A stretch of DNA of 64,000 bases from Candidatus Kapaibacterium sp. (GTDB lineage: Bacteria > Bacteroidota > Ignavibacteria > Kapaibacteriales > UBA4661), in the NCBI GenBank assembly GCA_025455065.1, contig JALONG010000006.1, positions 158,556 to 222,555 on the forward strand, given 5' to 3'. The translations under genes and the position numbers were made by a program. Under the pieces are notes generated by a model. It had not been told where the DNA came from and ran no database searches. It saw only the letters and a list, made by a program, of their open reading frames with translations. This document shows positions 24,806 through 34,173 of the stretch, piece after piece (the first letter of the stretch is position 1; every line of letters starts with the position of its first letter).

Positions 24806-26293
24806 ATGGAAACACTGATACGCCTTATTCCCATGCACGATGCGCTTTTAGCGCTCTATTTTCTTTCACTTTCGATTTTGTTTTTATTTGGTTTGCAAAG
24901 TGCCGTTATGGTGTACTACTACACCCGCACACGCGGCGCACAGCGCACTACTCCTGCCATGCCGGGGGAAGTCCCAATGGTTACGGTACAGCTGCCGCTT
25001 TTTAACGAAGTGTATGTTGTCGAGCGCCTGATTGAATCGGTCTGCGCAATGGAATACCCCAAAGACCGCATGGAAATTCAGGTTTTGGACGACTCCACCG
25101 ATGAAACCGTTGAAGTAACACGCCAAATCGTTGCACGGTACGCTGCACAAGGCTTCGACATTAAGCACATACACCGCACAAACCGCGCCGGTTACAAAGC
25201 AGGCGCACTCAAAGAAGGTTTGGCGATTGCAAAGGGTGATTACATCGCTATTTTCGATGCTGATTTTGTGCCGAAGCCGGAGTTTTTGCAAAAAACAATC
25301 CCACACTTTTTTGGTGGTGAAAAAGTTGGTATGGTGCAAACACGCTGGGAACACCTTAACGAAGATTATTCCTTCCTCACACGCGCTCAAGCACTTGCAC
25401 TCGACGGACATTTTGCCATTGAGCAAGAAGTACGCAATAAAGCGGGATTCTTCATCAATTTTAACGGCACAGCAGGCGTTTGGCGCAAAGAAGCGATTTA
25501 TGATGCCGGAAATTGGCACTACGACACGATTACCGAAGACACCGACCTTAGCTACCGCGCACAACTCCGAGGCTGGAAATTTATCTATTTGAATGACGTA
25601 ACGTCTCCGGCAGAACTCCCCGCAGAAATCAATGCTTTCAAAGCACAGCAATTCCGTTGGACAAAAGGTACAATCGAAGTGGCAAAGAAAATCTTACCGA
25701 CCGTTTGGAAGTCCGACTTGCCGCTTCGCATTAAGATTCAATCATCCTTCCACCTCGGTGCAAACATTGTTTTCCCGTTTATTATTTTTGTTGCGTTGCT
25801 GAATGTGCCGCTTGTGATTATTAAAAATGTCATGCCACAATATGGCTGGTACTTCGATTTGATGAGCATTTTCACCCTCGCTTCGGTTAGCACCTTCACG
25901 TTTTATACGGTTGCGCAGTACACGATTCACCGCGAAGATTGGCATCAGCGCATTATCCTTTTCCCGCTCTTTATGGCTGGAAGTATGGGCTTGGCAATCA
26001 ATAATACTCGTGCAGTCTTGGAAGCAATTTTCAACAAAAAGAGCGAATTTGTCCGCACACCGAAGTTCAAAGTCGAGAAAAACGGCGACAAATGGCAATC
26101 GAACAAATACAAATCAAAGAAAATTGACCGCACTGTGTTTGTGGAGCTTGCTTTTGCAGCATATTTCTTTGTCGGCATTTGTATCTCGCTCTATTGCCTT
26201 GAGTTTGCTGCAATTCCATTCCAAGCGATGTTCTTCTTTGGTTTTGCAGTAATTGGCGGTTTGTCGGTGCGCCATGCGAAAATGCGTGCGTAA
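24806..26293 (+). CDS. Membrane-bound family 2 glycosyltransferase (cellulose-synthase-like)
   Basis: 495 residues. One N-terminal membrane helix (about 15-40) precedes a GT-A catalytic domain with VTVQLPLFNE, a first Asp in VLDDSTDET, FDADFVPKP (DxD), TEDTDLSYR (general base) and QQFRWTKG (QxxRW). Three or four C-terminal helices follow (about 320-490). This is the processive or CESA-like layout also shared by ceramide and glucomannan synthases in Bacteroidota. The sugar donor and acceptor are not predictable. A perfect terminator follows; the next gene is another glycosyltransferase, but with its own leader. Confidence 0.93.
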   Translation: METLIRLIPMHDALLALYFLSLSILFLFGLQSAVMVYYYTRTRGAQRTTPAMPGEVPMVTVQLPLFNEVYVVERLIESVCAMEYPKDRMEIQVLDDSTDETVEVTRQIVARYAAQGFDIKHIHRTNRAGYKAGALKEGLAIAKGDYIAIFDADFVPKPEFLQKTIPHFFGGEKVGMVQTRWEHLNEDYSFLTRAQALALDGHFAIEQEVRNKAGFFINFNGTAGVWRKEAIYDAGNWHYDTITEDTDLSYRAQLRGWKFIYLNDVTSPAELPAEINAFKAQQFRWTKGTIEVAKKILPTVWKSDLPLRIKIQSSFHLGANIVFPFIIFVALLNVPLVIIKNVMPQYGWYFDLMSIFTLASVSTFTFYTVAQYTIHREDWHQRIILFPLFMAGSMGLAINNTRAVLEAIFNKKSEFVRTPKFKVEKNGDKWQSNKYKSKKIDRTVFVELAFAAYFFVGICISLYCLEFAAIPFQAMFFFGFAVIGGLSVRHAKMRA

Positions 26294-26330
26294 GATTTGC
26301 TCCACAATTATCTACTCGTCATTCAACTTG

Positions 26331-26382
26331 AAATGCCCCGTTTTTATGTCGCCATTTTGCGCGTAAACGGGGCATTTTTTTT
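26331..26382 (+). terminator. Rho-independent terminator of the GT2 gene
   Basis: Perfect 13-bp stem AAATGCCCCGTTT (26331-26343) with AAACGGGGCATTT (26365-26377), 21-base loop, then a run of eight Ts. Nothing else is recognised in the rest of the 26294-26577 gap. Confidence 0.93.
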
Positions 26383-26577
26383 ATCCATTGCAATATGTCG
26401 CAATAATTTTCCGTTTGATGTGTCTAAGACAAAGGTATGCCAAAAGAATTTTGTAACGTTTGTATCTTCTCCGGCTTTTTCACGTACACTGCTGCATCAC
26501 CACATTGAATAAATCCAACGGTATAAAGCCAATTTCTTATTTGGAAGTATGTCTGACCATAGAGAAGGAATCCACTA

Positions 26578-27927
26578 ATGAAAAAAGTAGTCATTCTGTC
26601 GGTTGCGGCTGGCGGCGGTCATAAAACAGCCATGCTCTCAATTTCTCGCACACTGCGTGAATACGCGCCGTCGTTGGATGTGGAATGTTTCGAGAGCAAG
26701 GTCGAAAGCCTTGATGTTTTGCACCGTAATTCCTACACTCTTAACGAAGGCTTATACGATGCGCTCTACAAGGTAGGTGATTTACAGGTTGTGCAGGATG
26801 TTTGGTCGGTAATCTTTGCCCCACTCATGAATAAACTGATGGATGAATTTCGTCCGATAATGCAAGCAGACAACTACGACGTGATTATTAGTACGCATTT
26901 TGTACAAACCTTTGCTATGCTTAAACTGCGTGAGGAATTGGGAGCGGATGTCAAAATTTTAGCGTATATCCCCGATTTCGACGAGACAAGCGCCCATTTT
27001 GCTGCCTACAAAGGCAAACGTGCCGACGGAGCAATAGCACAAAGCGCCCGTTTCTTGGCAAAATTACATAAACGTTTCGGTGTGCCGCGTAATGCCTTGC
27101 AGCAGGCAGGGTATGTTACACGCGAAGAGTTTACTGCTGTGCGGAGTATGACGAAAGAAGAAGCCGTAAGCGGTGTAGCGGCGCTGCCGTTTCAAGGCAC
27201 AAACGCAGTTTCGGGCGACCGCATGACGTTTGTTGCTGCGGGCGGTTCATTCTGGGTATCGGAAATTTACAAGGAAATCAAGCAATTAGGCGAATCCGAT
27301 GCAATGAATTGGCAGAATGTCCAAATTCTCGTGGTTTGTGGACACAATGATGAGGCATATCGTGATTATACGCAACTTCAAGAAGAATTATCGGCGAAAA
27401 ACCCTGATGTGCGCATTATTCCACTGCCGTTTATGAACGCGGAGCAGTTAGCAACCGTCTATCGGGCTTCCGATGCCGTCTTGCTTTCAGGCATTGCCCC
27501 TGCGACGCTGTATGAACTCATTGAAGCGCAAGCCGGACAGCCTATTGTGCGGCGTGTGAATCCCGGACCGGAACGGTTCAATTTGAAATATATCCTCGAC
27601 CGCAATTTGGCTGTTTCAACGCCGTCCAAAGAAGATTTTATCGCACTTGTCACCGAATTCAGCAACTCTCCGGCGCTGTTGGCGGAATACAACACCAAGC
27701 ACCGCAAGGCAGCCGAACAGGAGCGCCACTTCGCCCAAAGCCGCGCTAAAGGCATGGCTACCTTTATTGAACATTTTGCAACAAACACGCCCAACGGTGC
27801 CTATCACATCAAACCCCGATACAGCTTGGGTTCGACGTTCATTCGGAATTTTGCCAAAGCTGGCGTAGGTTCGCAGTATTTATCGGCACTCTGGGCAAGA
27901 CCGACATCGCGGGCGCGTCGTTCTTAA
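26578..27927 (+). CDS. MGDG-synthase/UgtP-like glycolipid glycosyltransferase
   Basis: 449 residues. The opening KKVVILSVAAGGGHKTAMLSI is the nucleotide-sugar/acceptor loop of the MGDG synthase family (PF06925 plus a MurG-like C-terminal half). The N-terminal half continues with NYDVIISTHFVQTFAMLKLREELG. The C-terminal half shows FVAAGGSFWVSEIYKEIKQLG, DAVLLSGIAPATLYELIEAQAGQPIV and ER(F)N, consistent with UDP-sugar binding in a GT-B fold. Members put galactose or glucose on diacylglycerol at the membrane. Stand-alone gene. Confidence 0.88.
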   Translation: MKKVVILSVAAGGGHKTAMLSISRTLREYAPSLDVECFESKVESLDVLHRNSYTLNEGLYDALYKVGDLQVVQDVWSVIFAPLMNKLMDEFRPIMQADNYDVIISTHFVQTFAMLKLREELGADVKILAYIPDFDETSAHFAAYKGKRADGAIAQSARFLAKLHKRFGVPRNALQQAGYVTREEFTAVRSMTKEEAVSGVAALPFQGTNAVSGDRMTFVAAGGSFWVSEIYKEIKQLGESDAMNWQNVQILVVCGHNDEAYRDYTQLQEELSAKNPDVRIIPLPFMNAEQLATVYRASDAVLLSGIAPATLYELIEAQAGQPIVRRVNPGPERFNLKYILDRNLAVSTPSKEDFIALVTEFSNSPALLAEYNTKHRKAAEQERHFAQSRAKGMATFIEHFATNTPNGAYHIKPRYSLGSTFIRNFAKAGVGSQYLSALWARPTSRARRS

Positions 27928-28102
27928 TACATCATTCTTGATTTAAGTAGTTGTTTTTAATCAAGTATTTATGCGGTATAATAAAATTAAAGTAGCTTAA
28001 ATACTTGCTTTTTAATAATGGCTTATTTTAAGAACAACGTGCTTAATATTTGGGATTTTCCTTTTGGGTACGGCTAAAAAACAAGTGGATATTTTGGCAG
28101 TT

Positions 28103-28183
28103 AGTGGCACAGACATTTTTGTCTGTGCGAGTATTTGTGCTAACTTCGAGCAATTTCGCACAGGCAAAAATGCCTGTGCCACT
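28103..28183. repeat. Family B palindromic element (copy B1, 81 bp)
   Basis: The ends AGTGGCACAGAC and GCCTGTGCCACT are inverted. Each end is its own hairpin (CACAGACATTTTTGTCTGTG; CACAGGCAAAAATGCCTGTG). The core GAGTATTTGTGCT occurs in opposite orientation in copy B2. Confidence 0.88.
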
Positions 28184-28220
28184 TACACTTTATACACTTA
28201 TTTTTTCTGTAATCCTTGGG

Positions 28221-28273
28221 GTAACTCGTTCTACTGGCACTGCGAAGATGTAGCGAAGCGGTAGGGCTGTAAT
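28221..28273. repeat. Family E half element (copy E1)
   Basis: GTAACTCGTTCTACTGGC, CGAAGATG, GCGAAGCGGTAGGGC and TGTAAT match, with substitutions, the right half of element E2 at 47719-47771. The left half is missing. Confidence 0.65.
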
Positions 28274-28680
28274 GCTGGAGTTGCGGATATATTTTTCCTT
28301 CCTAATCTTCTCATTCTGAAACGTTCATCGTGCAAAAAACGAATAGTGTTTCGTTTTAAGGCAAGCCTGTGTAAAGATTTTTTCCTGCACCGTGCAACGA
28401 AACTTTGACCGTTAGTAAGGTTTTCTTATCTTGAGCCTGTTATTTCATGCAGGATTGAAGCCATCGCCAGTGATTGTCGCTCTTCTGCACGTTTTTCTTT
28501 TTCGCACTTTGTTTGTACAAGCGCTAATAAACACGTCGTGTGCTTGAAATGGCACGTAATTTGGGCATAGTCCTTAGCAATTATGCTTTTGGCATCTCTC
28601 ATCGGCTTTCTGTTTCGTACAAAAGCTGCAACCCAAACCGCTACGCTGCACAAACAATTGTCGAATTTTTCCGTTCCTTC

Positions 28681-31191
28681 ATGGATTCTTTTGTCCATTC
28701 TTGCTTCCGGCGTTCCAATAAGCATTTTGGGGCTTTGAGCGCCGTCACTCTTGCTTTGTTCATCACTTGTGCAAGTGCGCTCTATTCCCAGCAAAGTGCA
28801 TCCACACGTGGTTTGCGCTGCTCGGACGCTTTGACGTTTTGCCAAACCACCCTCAGAACAAATTTTCCCACAGACAGCACCTTTCTCCAAGAACCGCTTC
28901 CTGCGGCAGCCTGCCTTGCATCGGTTGTTTCCAATACCGGCGAACAGCGTGTTAATGGTGTCTGGTACAGAATTACTGCATACCAAAGCGGCGATTTGGG
29001 CTTTGGTATTCAGCCCGTTAATGCCGACGGAACGCCAAACACGCGGGTTAATCTCGACTGGGCGCTTTTTCGTCTGACCGACAGTACCACCTGTGGGCGC
29101 TTAGGTGAGCCTGTGCGCTGCAATACTGCACCACGCGGCGGCTTGACGGGAGCGATTGAATCAGAATTTTCCGAAGAACCTTTTTCCGAGCCGATTCGCA
29201 ATGTGCGAAGCGGCGAAACCTTTTTGCTCCTTGTCTTGAACCCAAGTAACTACGTGCTTGGTTACACGATTGACATGGGATTTTCTTCCTCGCAAACTAT
29301 CGCCGTGCAGTCCCCGCTCTCGCTTCGCAATCTCACGTCACCGCGCAATGTCTGCCAAACGAATACGCTCACGGTGGAAATTTCCGACCGCGTTTTGGTG
29401 AATACCGTTACAAGCGGCGTATTTACCGTGCAAAGTGCGCGTGGTGTGCGGAGAAATGTTACGCAAGTTACTTCGCAGCGTTTCGGCATTACTACGACGG
29501 CTTCCGCAAGTGCTTTGGACAATCAATTTACGCTCTTTTTAGACAGACCGATTGAGCAATCCGAGCGCTACACGGTGCGTACTCAGCAGGTTTTGCCTTC
29601 GGTTTGCCAAACGCTTGGTACTTTGGCACAAGTATCTGCCCTTATTTCCGTCGGTCCGCAAGTAGATATTGTGGGCTTTCGTGAGTATTGCGCCGTTGGT
29701 GCAAAAATTTCCGCTTCTGCCGAATTTCGCTCGTATTTTTGGGAAAATGCCCGCACCGGTGCAAGTGTCGGTAACACCCGCACCATTACTGTTCCCGAAG
29801 GCGAATATCGTTTGACGGTCATTGACAATAACGGTTGCCAAGCCTCCACGTCGGCGTTTATTCGCACGACGACTGCGATTGTGCTGGGATTAAGCACCGT
29901 GAATGGCAGAACGTCGTTTTGTAATTACGGCGACGGCAGCGATGGTGTGATGCTGGAAGCAACGCCCGGTTTTGACCGCTACGAATGGTTTTTCAACGGA
30001 ACACCGATGACCGGAATTCCAACGACAGGCACAACAAGCCAAAAGTATGTGTTCGATTCGCCCGGATTGTACTCGGTGCGGGCGTTTGTGAATGGTTGCG
30101 AAAGTGTTTCCAATAGTGTTCGTATTTCGATGCGTCCTGTGCCTGTGAAGCCAAGTATTAGGCGGGTTGGGAACTATCTCACTGTTGCCAATCCTGCGTT
30201 TCCGGGGGCAAATTATTATTGGATTCAGCGTTTGCCCAACGGTGACAGCAAAGGCATTGAAAACGGCTGGGATTGTTCGCCCGTAACAAGCGGAACATAT
30301 TTTGTGCGCTTAACGAATGACAACCAATGTAGTTTCGATTCCGATTCGCTGGTTATCAATCTTGCGCCCGTGCGTGTGCGCATGGAAACAGGCTCCTACA
30401 CGTCTTTTCAAGGTCGTCCGTTTGATGTGCAGTTCCGCATGACAACGCTTGCGGGAAACCCGCAAATGGTCGGCGCGACAAGCATTACGCTTACCTTGCG
30501 CTGCTTTGCCGGATTGCTTCTGCCCATGAGTGGACAGCGCAATATCATCGCACAGCGTGAGGACAATAACCGCAACCGCTTTATCACGCTAAATTTTCCT
30601 CTGCCGACGCAAGCCCAAGCAAGCAACAACGCCGTTATCGGGACACTCCGTATGGTTGCCGGAATACCCTCAGGGATGTTAAGCGGCACAAACAGTAGTG
30701 TTCGTGCGACCACAGCAACGGGTTTGTTTTTGGAAAATATCGCTTTTTTAACGCCGAATGGCAAAACAATTCAAGGCATCAGAACCGATACCACGCTTGG
30801 CACATTCCGCCTCCAAAACGCAGGTTTTACAGCGTTTACGGGGAATGCTGACCTTAATATAGCGCAAACAAGCGACAACGAAGCCAAGAGCGATGAGAAA
30901 AATACCAGCGACACAAGTATTAGCATGACATTGCATCCAAACCCCGCATCAAACGGGCTTTTGACGGTTGATTATCTGCTCAGTGCCGCAAATAACGCCG
31001 AAGAACGCGTTTCTGCCTATCTCCAAGATGCACTTGGAAACCGCATAAAAACGCTCTTTGCGGATGAACGGCGCGGAAGTGGCTTGTACTCTCGTGAGTG
31101 TGACATTAGCGACGTTCCACGCGGGACATATCTGCTGATTGTACGCACGGCAACAACATACCGAACAGCAATCTTTTCCATCAATAGATGA
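28681..31191 (+). CDS. Large secreted adhesin-like protein with type A T9SS sorting domain
   Basis: 836 residues from the ATG at 28681, chosen because a signal peptide follows at once (cleavage near ALYSQQ); longer frames to a GTG at 28540 add 47 residues in front of it. The body has Cys-rich and strand-rich Ig/PKD-like modules (for example FDRYEWFFNGTPMTG, a GxYxVxxxVNGC-type strand near residue 475) and, at about 595-740, a cohesin/anchor-like beta domain. The C-terminus starts SMTLHPNPASNG and ends RGTYLLIVRTATTYRTAIF, the type A sorting domain recognised by the T9SS, so it is exported and probably attached to the surface. The downstream dual-OmpA gene begins 9 bases later. Confidence 0.85.
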   Translation: MDSFVHSCFRRSNKHFGALSAVTLALFITCASALYSQQSASTRGLRCSDALTFCQTTLRTNFPTDSTFLQEPLPAAACLASVVSNTGEQRVNGVWYRITAYQSGDLGFGIQPVNADGTPNTRVNLDWALFRLTDSTTCGRLGEPVRCNTAPRGGLTGAIESEFSEEPFSEPIRNVRSGETFLLLVLNPSNYVLGYTIDMGFSSSQTIAVQSPLSLRNLTSPRNVCQTNTLTVEISDRVLVNTVTSGVFTVQSARGVRRNVTQVTSQRFGITTTASASALDNQFTLFLDRPIEQSERYTVRTQQVLPSVCQTLGTLAQVSALISVGPQVDIVGFREYCAVGAKISASAEFRSYFWENARTGASVGNTRTITVPEGEYRLTVIDNNGCQASTSAFIRTTTAIVLGLSTVNGRTSFCNYGDGSDGVMLEATPGFDRYEWFFNGTPMTGIPTTGTTSQKYVFDSPGLYSVRAFVNGCESVSNSVRISMRPVPVKPSIRRVGNYLTVANPAFPGANYYWIQRLPNGDSKGIENGWDCSPVTSGTYFVRLTNDNQCSFDSDSLVINLAPVRVRMETGSYTSFQGRPFDVQFRMTTLAGNPQMVGATSITLTLRCFAGLLLPMSGQRNIIAQREDNNRNRFITLNFPLPTQAQASNNAVIGTLRMVAGIPSGMLSGTNSSVRATTATGLFLENIAFLTPNGKTIQGIRTDTTLGTFRLQNAGFTAFTGNADLNIAQTSDNEAKSDEKNTSDTSISMTLHPNPASNGLLTVDYLLSAANNAEERVSAYLQDALGNRIKTLFADERRGSGLYSRECDISDVPRGTYLLIVRTATTYRTAIFSINR

Positions 31192-31199
31192 CGCAATAA

Positions 31200-33401
31200 A
31201 TGGCGCTATTGCAAGCGTACCATACTGAACATTTTCCGCCTCTCCGCAACATCGTTCGCAGCCTCCAAGCAGGCGCACGTGCGTTGCGGAGTTTCTGCGT
31301 TTTATGCTGCGCTGTTTTGCCGATGATTCTCATGTCTAATTCCTTCCCCGAAGCACGATTGTATGCGCAGTTGCAGCTTCGAGAGCCTGTGGAATGGCGT
31401 GCGGGAGTCTTTGGGCAGTACGGGCTGAATTTTCACGTCGGCGTATTCGATTCGCTCACCAAACAGGTCTATCCCACACCCTATTCCGAAAGCACAGGAC
31501 GCTTCACGGGCGGCACGGGGCAAGGTTGGACGGCGGGAGTGTTGTTTGAAAAACCGTTATCGCACCAGTTCTCTTTTGCCGGAAGGCTGATGTTTTCTCA
31601 ACTCAGCGCCACGATGAGTATTCTCGAACCGGCGTTTTTTATCCGCGACAGCGCCGGATTCAGCGTGGGAACGGATGTGAATATTGCTTCGCGCTTTTCG
31701 ACCGATATTTTCGCTGTGGCGCTGGAGCCACAAATCGCATGGCATCCCATTCAGAATTTGTCGGTGTATCTCGGTGTTCGCATGGGAGCGAGTTGGGGAA
31801 CACGCTTTCAAGATTTTTCGCTTGCCAATGACCCGACAGGCTTACTGACCTTTCCTGAACCCTATCTTTCGCGCACGATTGTTCCCGATTCGCTCAGGGC
31901 TATCAGCAACGTGTTTGTGCCGCAAATAAGTGCCTCTGCGGGGTTGAGCTACGCCATTCCTCTCGACATTGACGAAACCTTGTTTATTGTGCCGGAAATT
32001 TGGTACGCACAAACCGTAACGCCATTTTTGAACAATCTTGCTGCCGGACAGTCGTGGTTTATCAACACATTACGCGGCGGTCTCAGTGTTCGCTATTCCC
32101 CTGAAGCGGCGCGACGTTTTCTGCCGCCGGCGATTGTCCGCACTGCCGAAACGCCGCAACTTTCTATCAATATCACCCCACTTGCCTTGGATTCAAGCGG
32201 TGCAGAATCGCCATTATTGCGCTTGCGCTTGGAAGAAACGCTCTCGCGGCAGATGCACCCGCTTTTGCCCTATATTTTCTTCGACAAAAACACCGATGTT
32301 GTTCCGGCACGGTACACGCGGCTTTTGATGACACAAACTGCATCGTTTTCGGAGAAAATTTTTGCAAAATGGGGAACGCTGGAAATTTACTATCACGCGC
32401 TGAACATCGTCGGGAAGCGCCTTCGGGAGAATCCAACCGCCACGATTCGTATTGTCGGCTGTGCAAGTGCCGATGAATACACGGCTGACTCGTCGCATAT
32501 CGTTTTGGCAACGCGCCGTGCTGAAGCGGTGATGACGTATTTACGCGATGTGTGGCGGATTTCAAGCGAGCGCATGAACATCGAAGCACGTGGATTACCC
32601 GAAGAGGCAAATACGCTTGCGGCGGATGCTGCAAACGCGGAAAACCGCCGTGTGGAAATTTATTCGGATGTGTGGAATATCCTGCGCCCCGTTACGATTG
32701 CCGACACGCTGCTTGAATCCACGCCGCCTGCGGTGAAATTTGTGCTGCGGGCAAACACGAAAGGGCGCATCAGTAAATGGCGCTTCAAAATTGACCAAGG
32801 GAAAAATGCTATTCAAAACGTGAGCGGCTTGGGTGCGCCGGAAAATGAGTTGTATTGGCATCCTTCGCGTGAACAACGCACCATTCCTCGCACAGAAGAG
32901 GCTGTGCGCTGTAATTTTGATTTTTTGGAGGAAGAAGGCGAAGGCGGAACAGCAACGATTTCTATTCCGATTGAACAAGTAACGATTGCCAAAAAACGGC
33001 GTAAAATCGCGCTTGGCGGCGCGGCAACCGATGCCGATAAACAAATAGACATTTACCGCTTTATTCAGTTTTCGCCCGAAAGCACACAGCCTACACAGGT
33101 GCATGAACGCTTGCTCGGCGAGATTGTGCAAGCCGGAATTGATGCAAAAGCAATCATCAACATTGCAGGTTTTACCGACGTTCTAGGCAATCCGACGCAA
33201 AATCTTCAACGTTCCACAGAACGCGCCAAAAATATTGCTAACGCGCTCACAAGTATCGTTTCTGCCGGAAGTCCGCTTTCCAAGCCAATTGTGGCAGGCT
33301 TTGGCAGCAAAATGGGCGTGTATAGCCAACAAACCCCCGAAGGGCGCTTGTATTCTCGCATGGTGGAACTGCGCATCGAAACAACAAACGCGGGGAAGTA
33401 A
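31200..33401 (+). CDS. Outer-membrane protein with two OmpA-like domains (paralogue 1)
   Basis: 733 residues. After an N-terminal signal (about 1-57) comes a beta-strand-rich barrel-like part (about 60-310, FGQYGLNFHVGVFDS onward). An OmpA-like domain follows at about 355-500 (LLPYIFFDKNTDVVPARY, VGCASADEYTADS, RRAEAVMTYLRD, ENRRVEIYSD), then an Ig-like bridge (about 510-610) and a second OmpA-like domain at about 617-730 (YRFIQFSPES, IAGFTDVLGNPTQNLQRSTERAKNIA). OmpA domains bind peptidoglycan. The order is the same as in the gene at 56245-58875. It is preceded after 9 bases by a T9SS cargo gene, which suggests that it serves as the cargo's outer-membrane partner (inference). Confidence 0.85.
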   Translation: MALLQAYHTEHFPPLRNIVRSLQAGARALRSFCVLCCAVLPMILMSNSFPEARLYAQLQLREPVEWRAGVFGQYGLNFHVGVFDSLTKQVYPTPYSESTGRFTGGTGQGWTAGVLFEKPLSHQFSFAGRLMFSQLSATMSILEPAFFIRDSAGFSVGTDVNIASRFSTDIFAVALEPQIAWHPIQNLSVYLGVRMGASWGTRFQDFSLANDPTGLLTFPEPYLSRTIVPDSLRAISNVFVPQISASAGLSYAIPLDIDETLFIVPEIWYAQTVTPFLNNLAAGQSWFINTLRGGLSVRYSPEAARRFLPPAIVRTAETPQLSINITPLALDSSGAESPLLRLRLEETLSRQMHPLLPYIFFDKNTDVVPARYTRLLMTQTASFSEKIFAKWGTLEIYYHALNIVGKRLRENPTATIRIVGCASADEYTADSSHIVLATRRAEAVMTYLRDVWRISSERMNIEARGLPEEANTLAADAANAENRRVEIYSDVWNILRPVTIADTLLESTPPAVKFVLRANTKGRISKWRFKIDQGKNAIQNVSGLGAPENELYWHPSREQRTIPRTEEAVRCNFDFLEEEGEGGTATISIPIEQVTIAKKRRKIALGGAATDADKQIDIYRFIQFSPESTQPTQVHERLLGEIVQAGIDAKAIINIAGFTDVLGNPTQNLQRSTERAKNIANALTSIVSAGSPLSKPIVAGFGSKMGVYSQQTPEGRLYSRMVELRIETTNAGK

Positions 33402-33483
33402 GGGTTAAGCCTTTCCCAGGTGATGTGCATCACACCAAAAATAATTTCATTGCCAATGTTCTATTTTTTTTCACTGTTACTGC

Positions 33484-33489
33484 AAGGAG
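33484..33489 (+). promoter_or_regulatory. Ribosome binding site fixing the collagen-like gene start
   Basis: AAGGAG, 5 bases before the ATG at 33495; an earlier in-frame start at 33420 lacks one. Confidence 0.75.
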
Positions 33490-33494
33490 TCATT

Positions 33495-34088
33495 ATGCGT
33501 TTACTCTCAACAAAACGCCGCGCCATTGCGCTGTTTCTGAGTGGATGTCTCGCTGTTTTCATTACCGTTGCCTGTCAAGGACCTGCCGGACCGCAAGGAC
33601 CTGCAGGACCTCAAGGTCCGCAAGGAGCGCAGGGACCCGCCGGAGCGCCCGGCACTGCTGCTGCCTCGGCACAAGTAACCAACATCACCGTTACAACAAG
33701 TGAATGGCGTGCAGCCGGAGCAGGAACGCCCGGAGCGCTCTTGCAATCGGGCTGGAAAACCGCAGGAAATATCACTCAGGCGATAATGAACAGTGGTGCG
33801 GTGCTGGTCTATATGCAAGTTTCCGACCCGCCAAATCAAACCGTTTGGCAGCAACTTCCCATCACATTTTACGGAACGAGCGTGTTCCAAGTGTTTGACA
33901 GTCAATTCCGTCTGGGGCAGGTGCAAGTGTTTATCAACCAATCCAATACCATTGCCCCCGTTACGCCGACGGGAACGCTCACTTTTCGCGTGGTTGCGAT
34001 TCCCGGTACGACGGTTGTTGCACTGGCACAACAAATGAACATCAAGGATTATCAGGCTGTGAAAGCGGCGTTTCATTTGGCGGAGTAA
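33495..34088 (+). CDS. Lipoprotein with a short collagen-like Gly-X-Y stalk
   Basis: 197 residues. The signal ends in FITVAC, a lipobox, and the Cys is followed directly by about nine Gly-X-Y triplets (GPAGPQGPAGPQ and so on). A globular strand-rich domain fills residues 60-197 and matches no family I recognise. Collagen-like triplets form a triple helix, so the protein may be a lipid-anchored trimeric stalk with a head domain in the periplasm or outside. It lies in the same direction as the dual-OmpA gene, 93 bases behind it, and could be part of that transcript. A hairpin follows its stop. Confidence 0.8.
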   Translation: MRLLSTKRRAIALFLSGCLAVFITVACQGPAGPQGPAGPQGPQGAQGPAGAPGTAAASAQVTNITVTTSEWRAAGAGTPGALLQSGWKTAGNITQAIMNSGAVLVYMQVSDPPNQTVWQQLPITFYGTSVFQVFDSQFRLGQVQVFINQSNTIAPVTPTGTLTFRVVAIPGTTVVALAQQMNIKDYQAVKAAFHLAE

Positions 34089-34102
34089 TACCGCTCCTTT
34101 GC

Positions 34103-34144
34103 GAGGCTCTCAATATCTGTGTTTTTTTGGAGATTGAGAGCCTC
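34103..34144. terminator. Hairpin between convergent genes
   Basis: Perfect 12-bp stem GAGGCTCTCAAT (34103-34114) and ATTGAGAGCCTC (34133-34144). It sits between the collagen-like gene (+) and nadV (-), so it could end both transcripts. The T-run lies in the loop and not after the stem, which lowers certainty. Confidence 0.5.
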
Positions 34145-34173
34145 ACAAATACGTGCTTTTGAGGCATTTGCTT

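Larger units (their letters stand above)
27928..28680. other. 753-base gene-free region holding several short palindromes
   Basis: No convincing gene. The first 90 bases are AT-rich with nested inverted repeats: CTTGATT/AATCAAG, then AAGTATTTA (27963-27971) with TAAATACTT (27998-28006) followed by a T-rich run, which may end the upstream transcript. Elements B1 and E1 follow. From about 28280 to 28680 there are no repeats I recognise; this is the likely leader of the T9SS gene. A frame open from a GTG at 28540 lacks a signal peptide at its start. Confidence 0.7.

Noticed and set aside
28540..28680. Upstream GTG start for the T9SS protein
   Set aside because: It would put 47 residues ahead of the signal peptide that begins at 28681.
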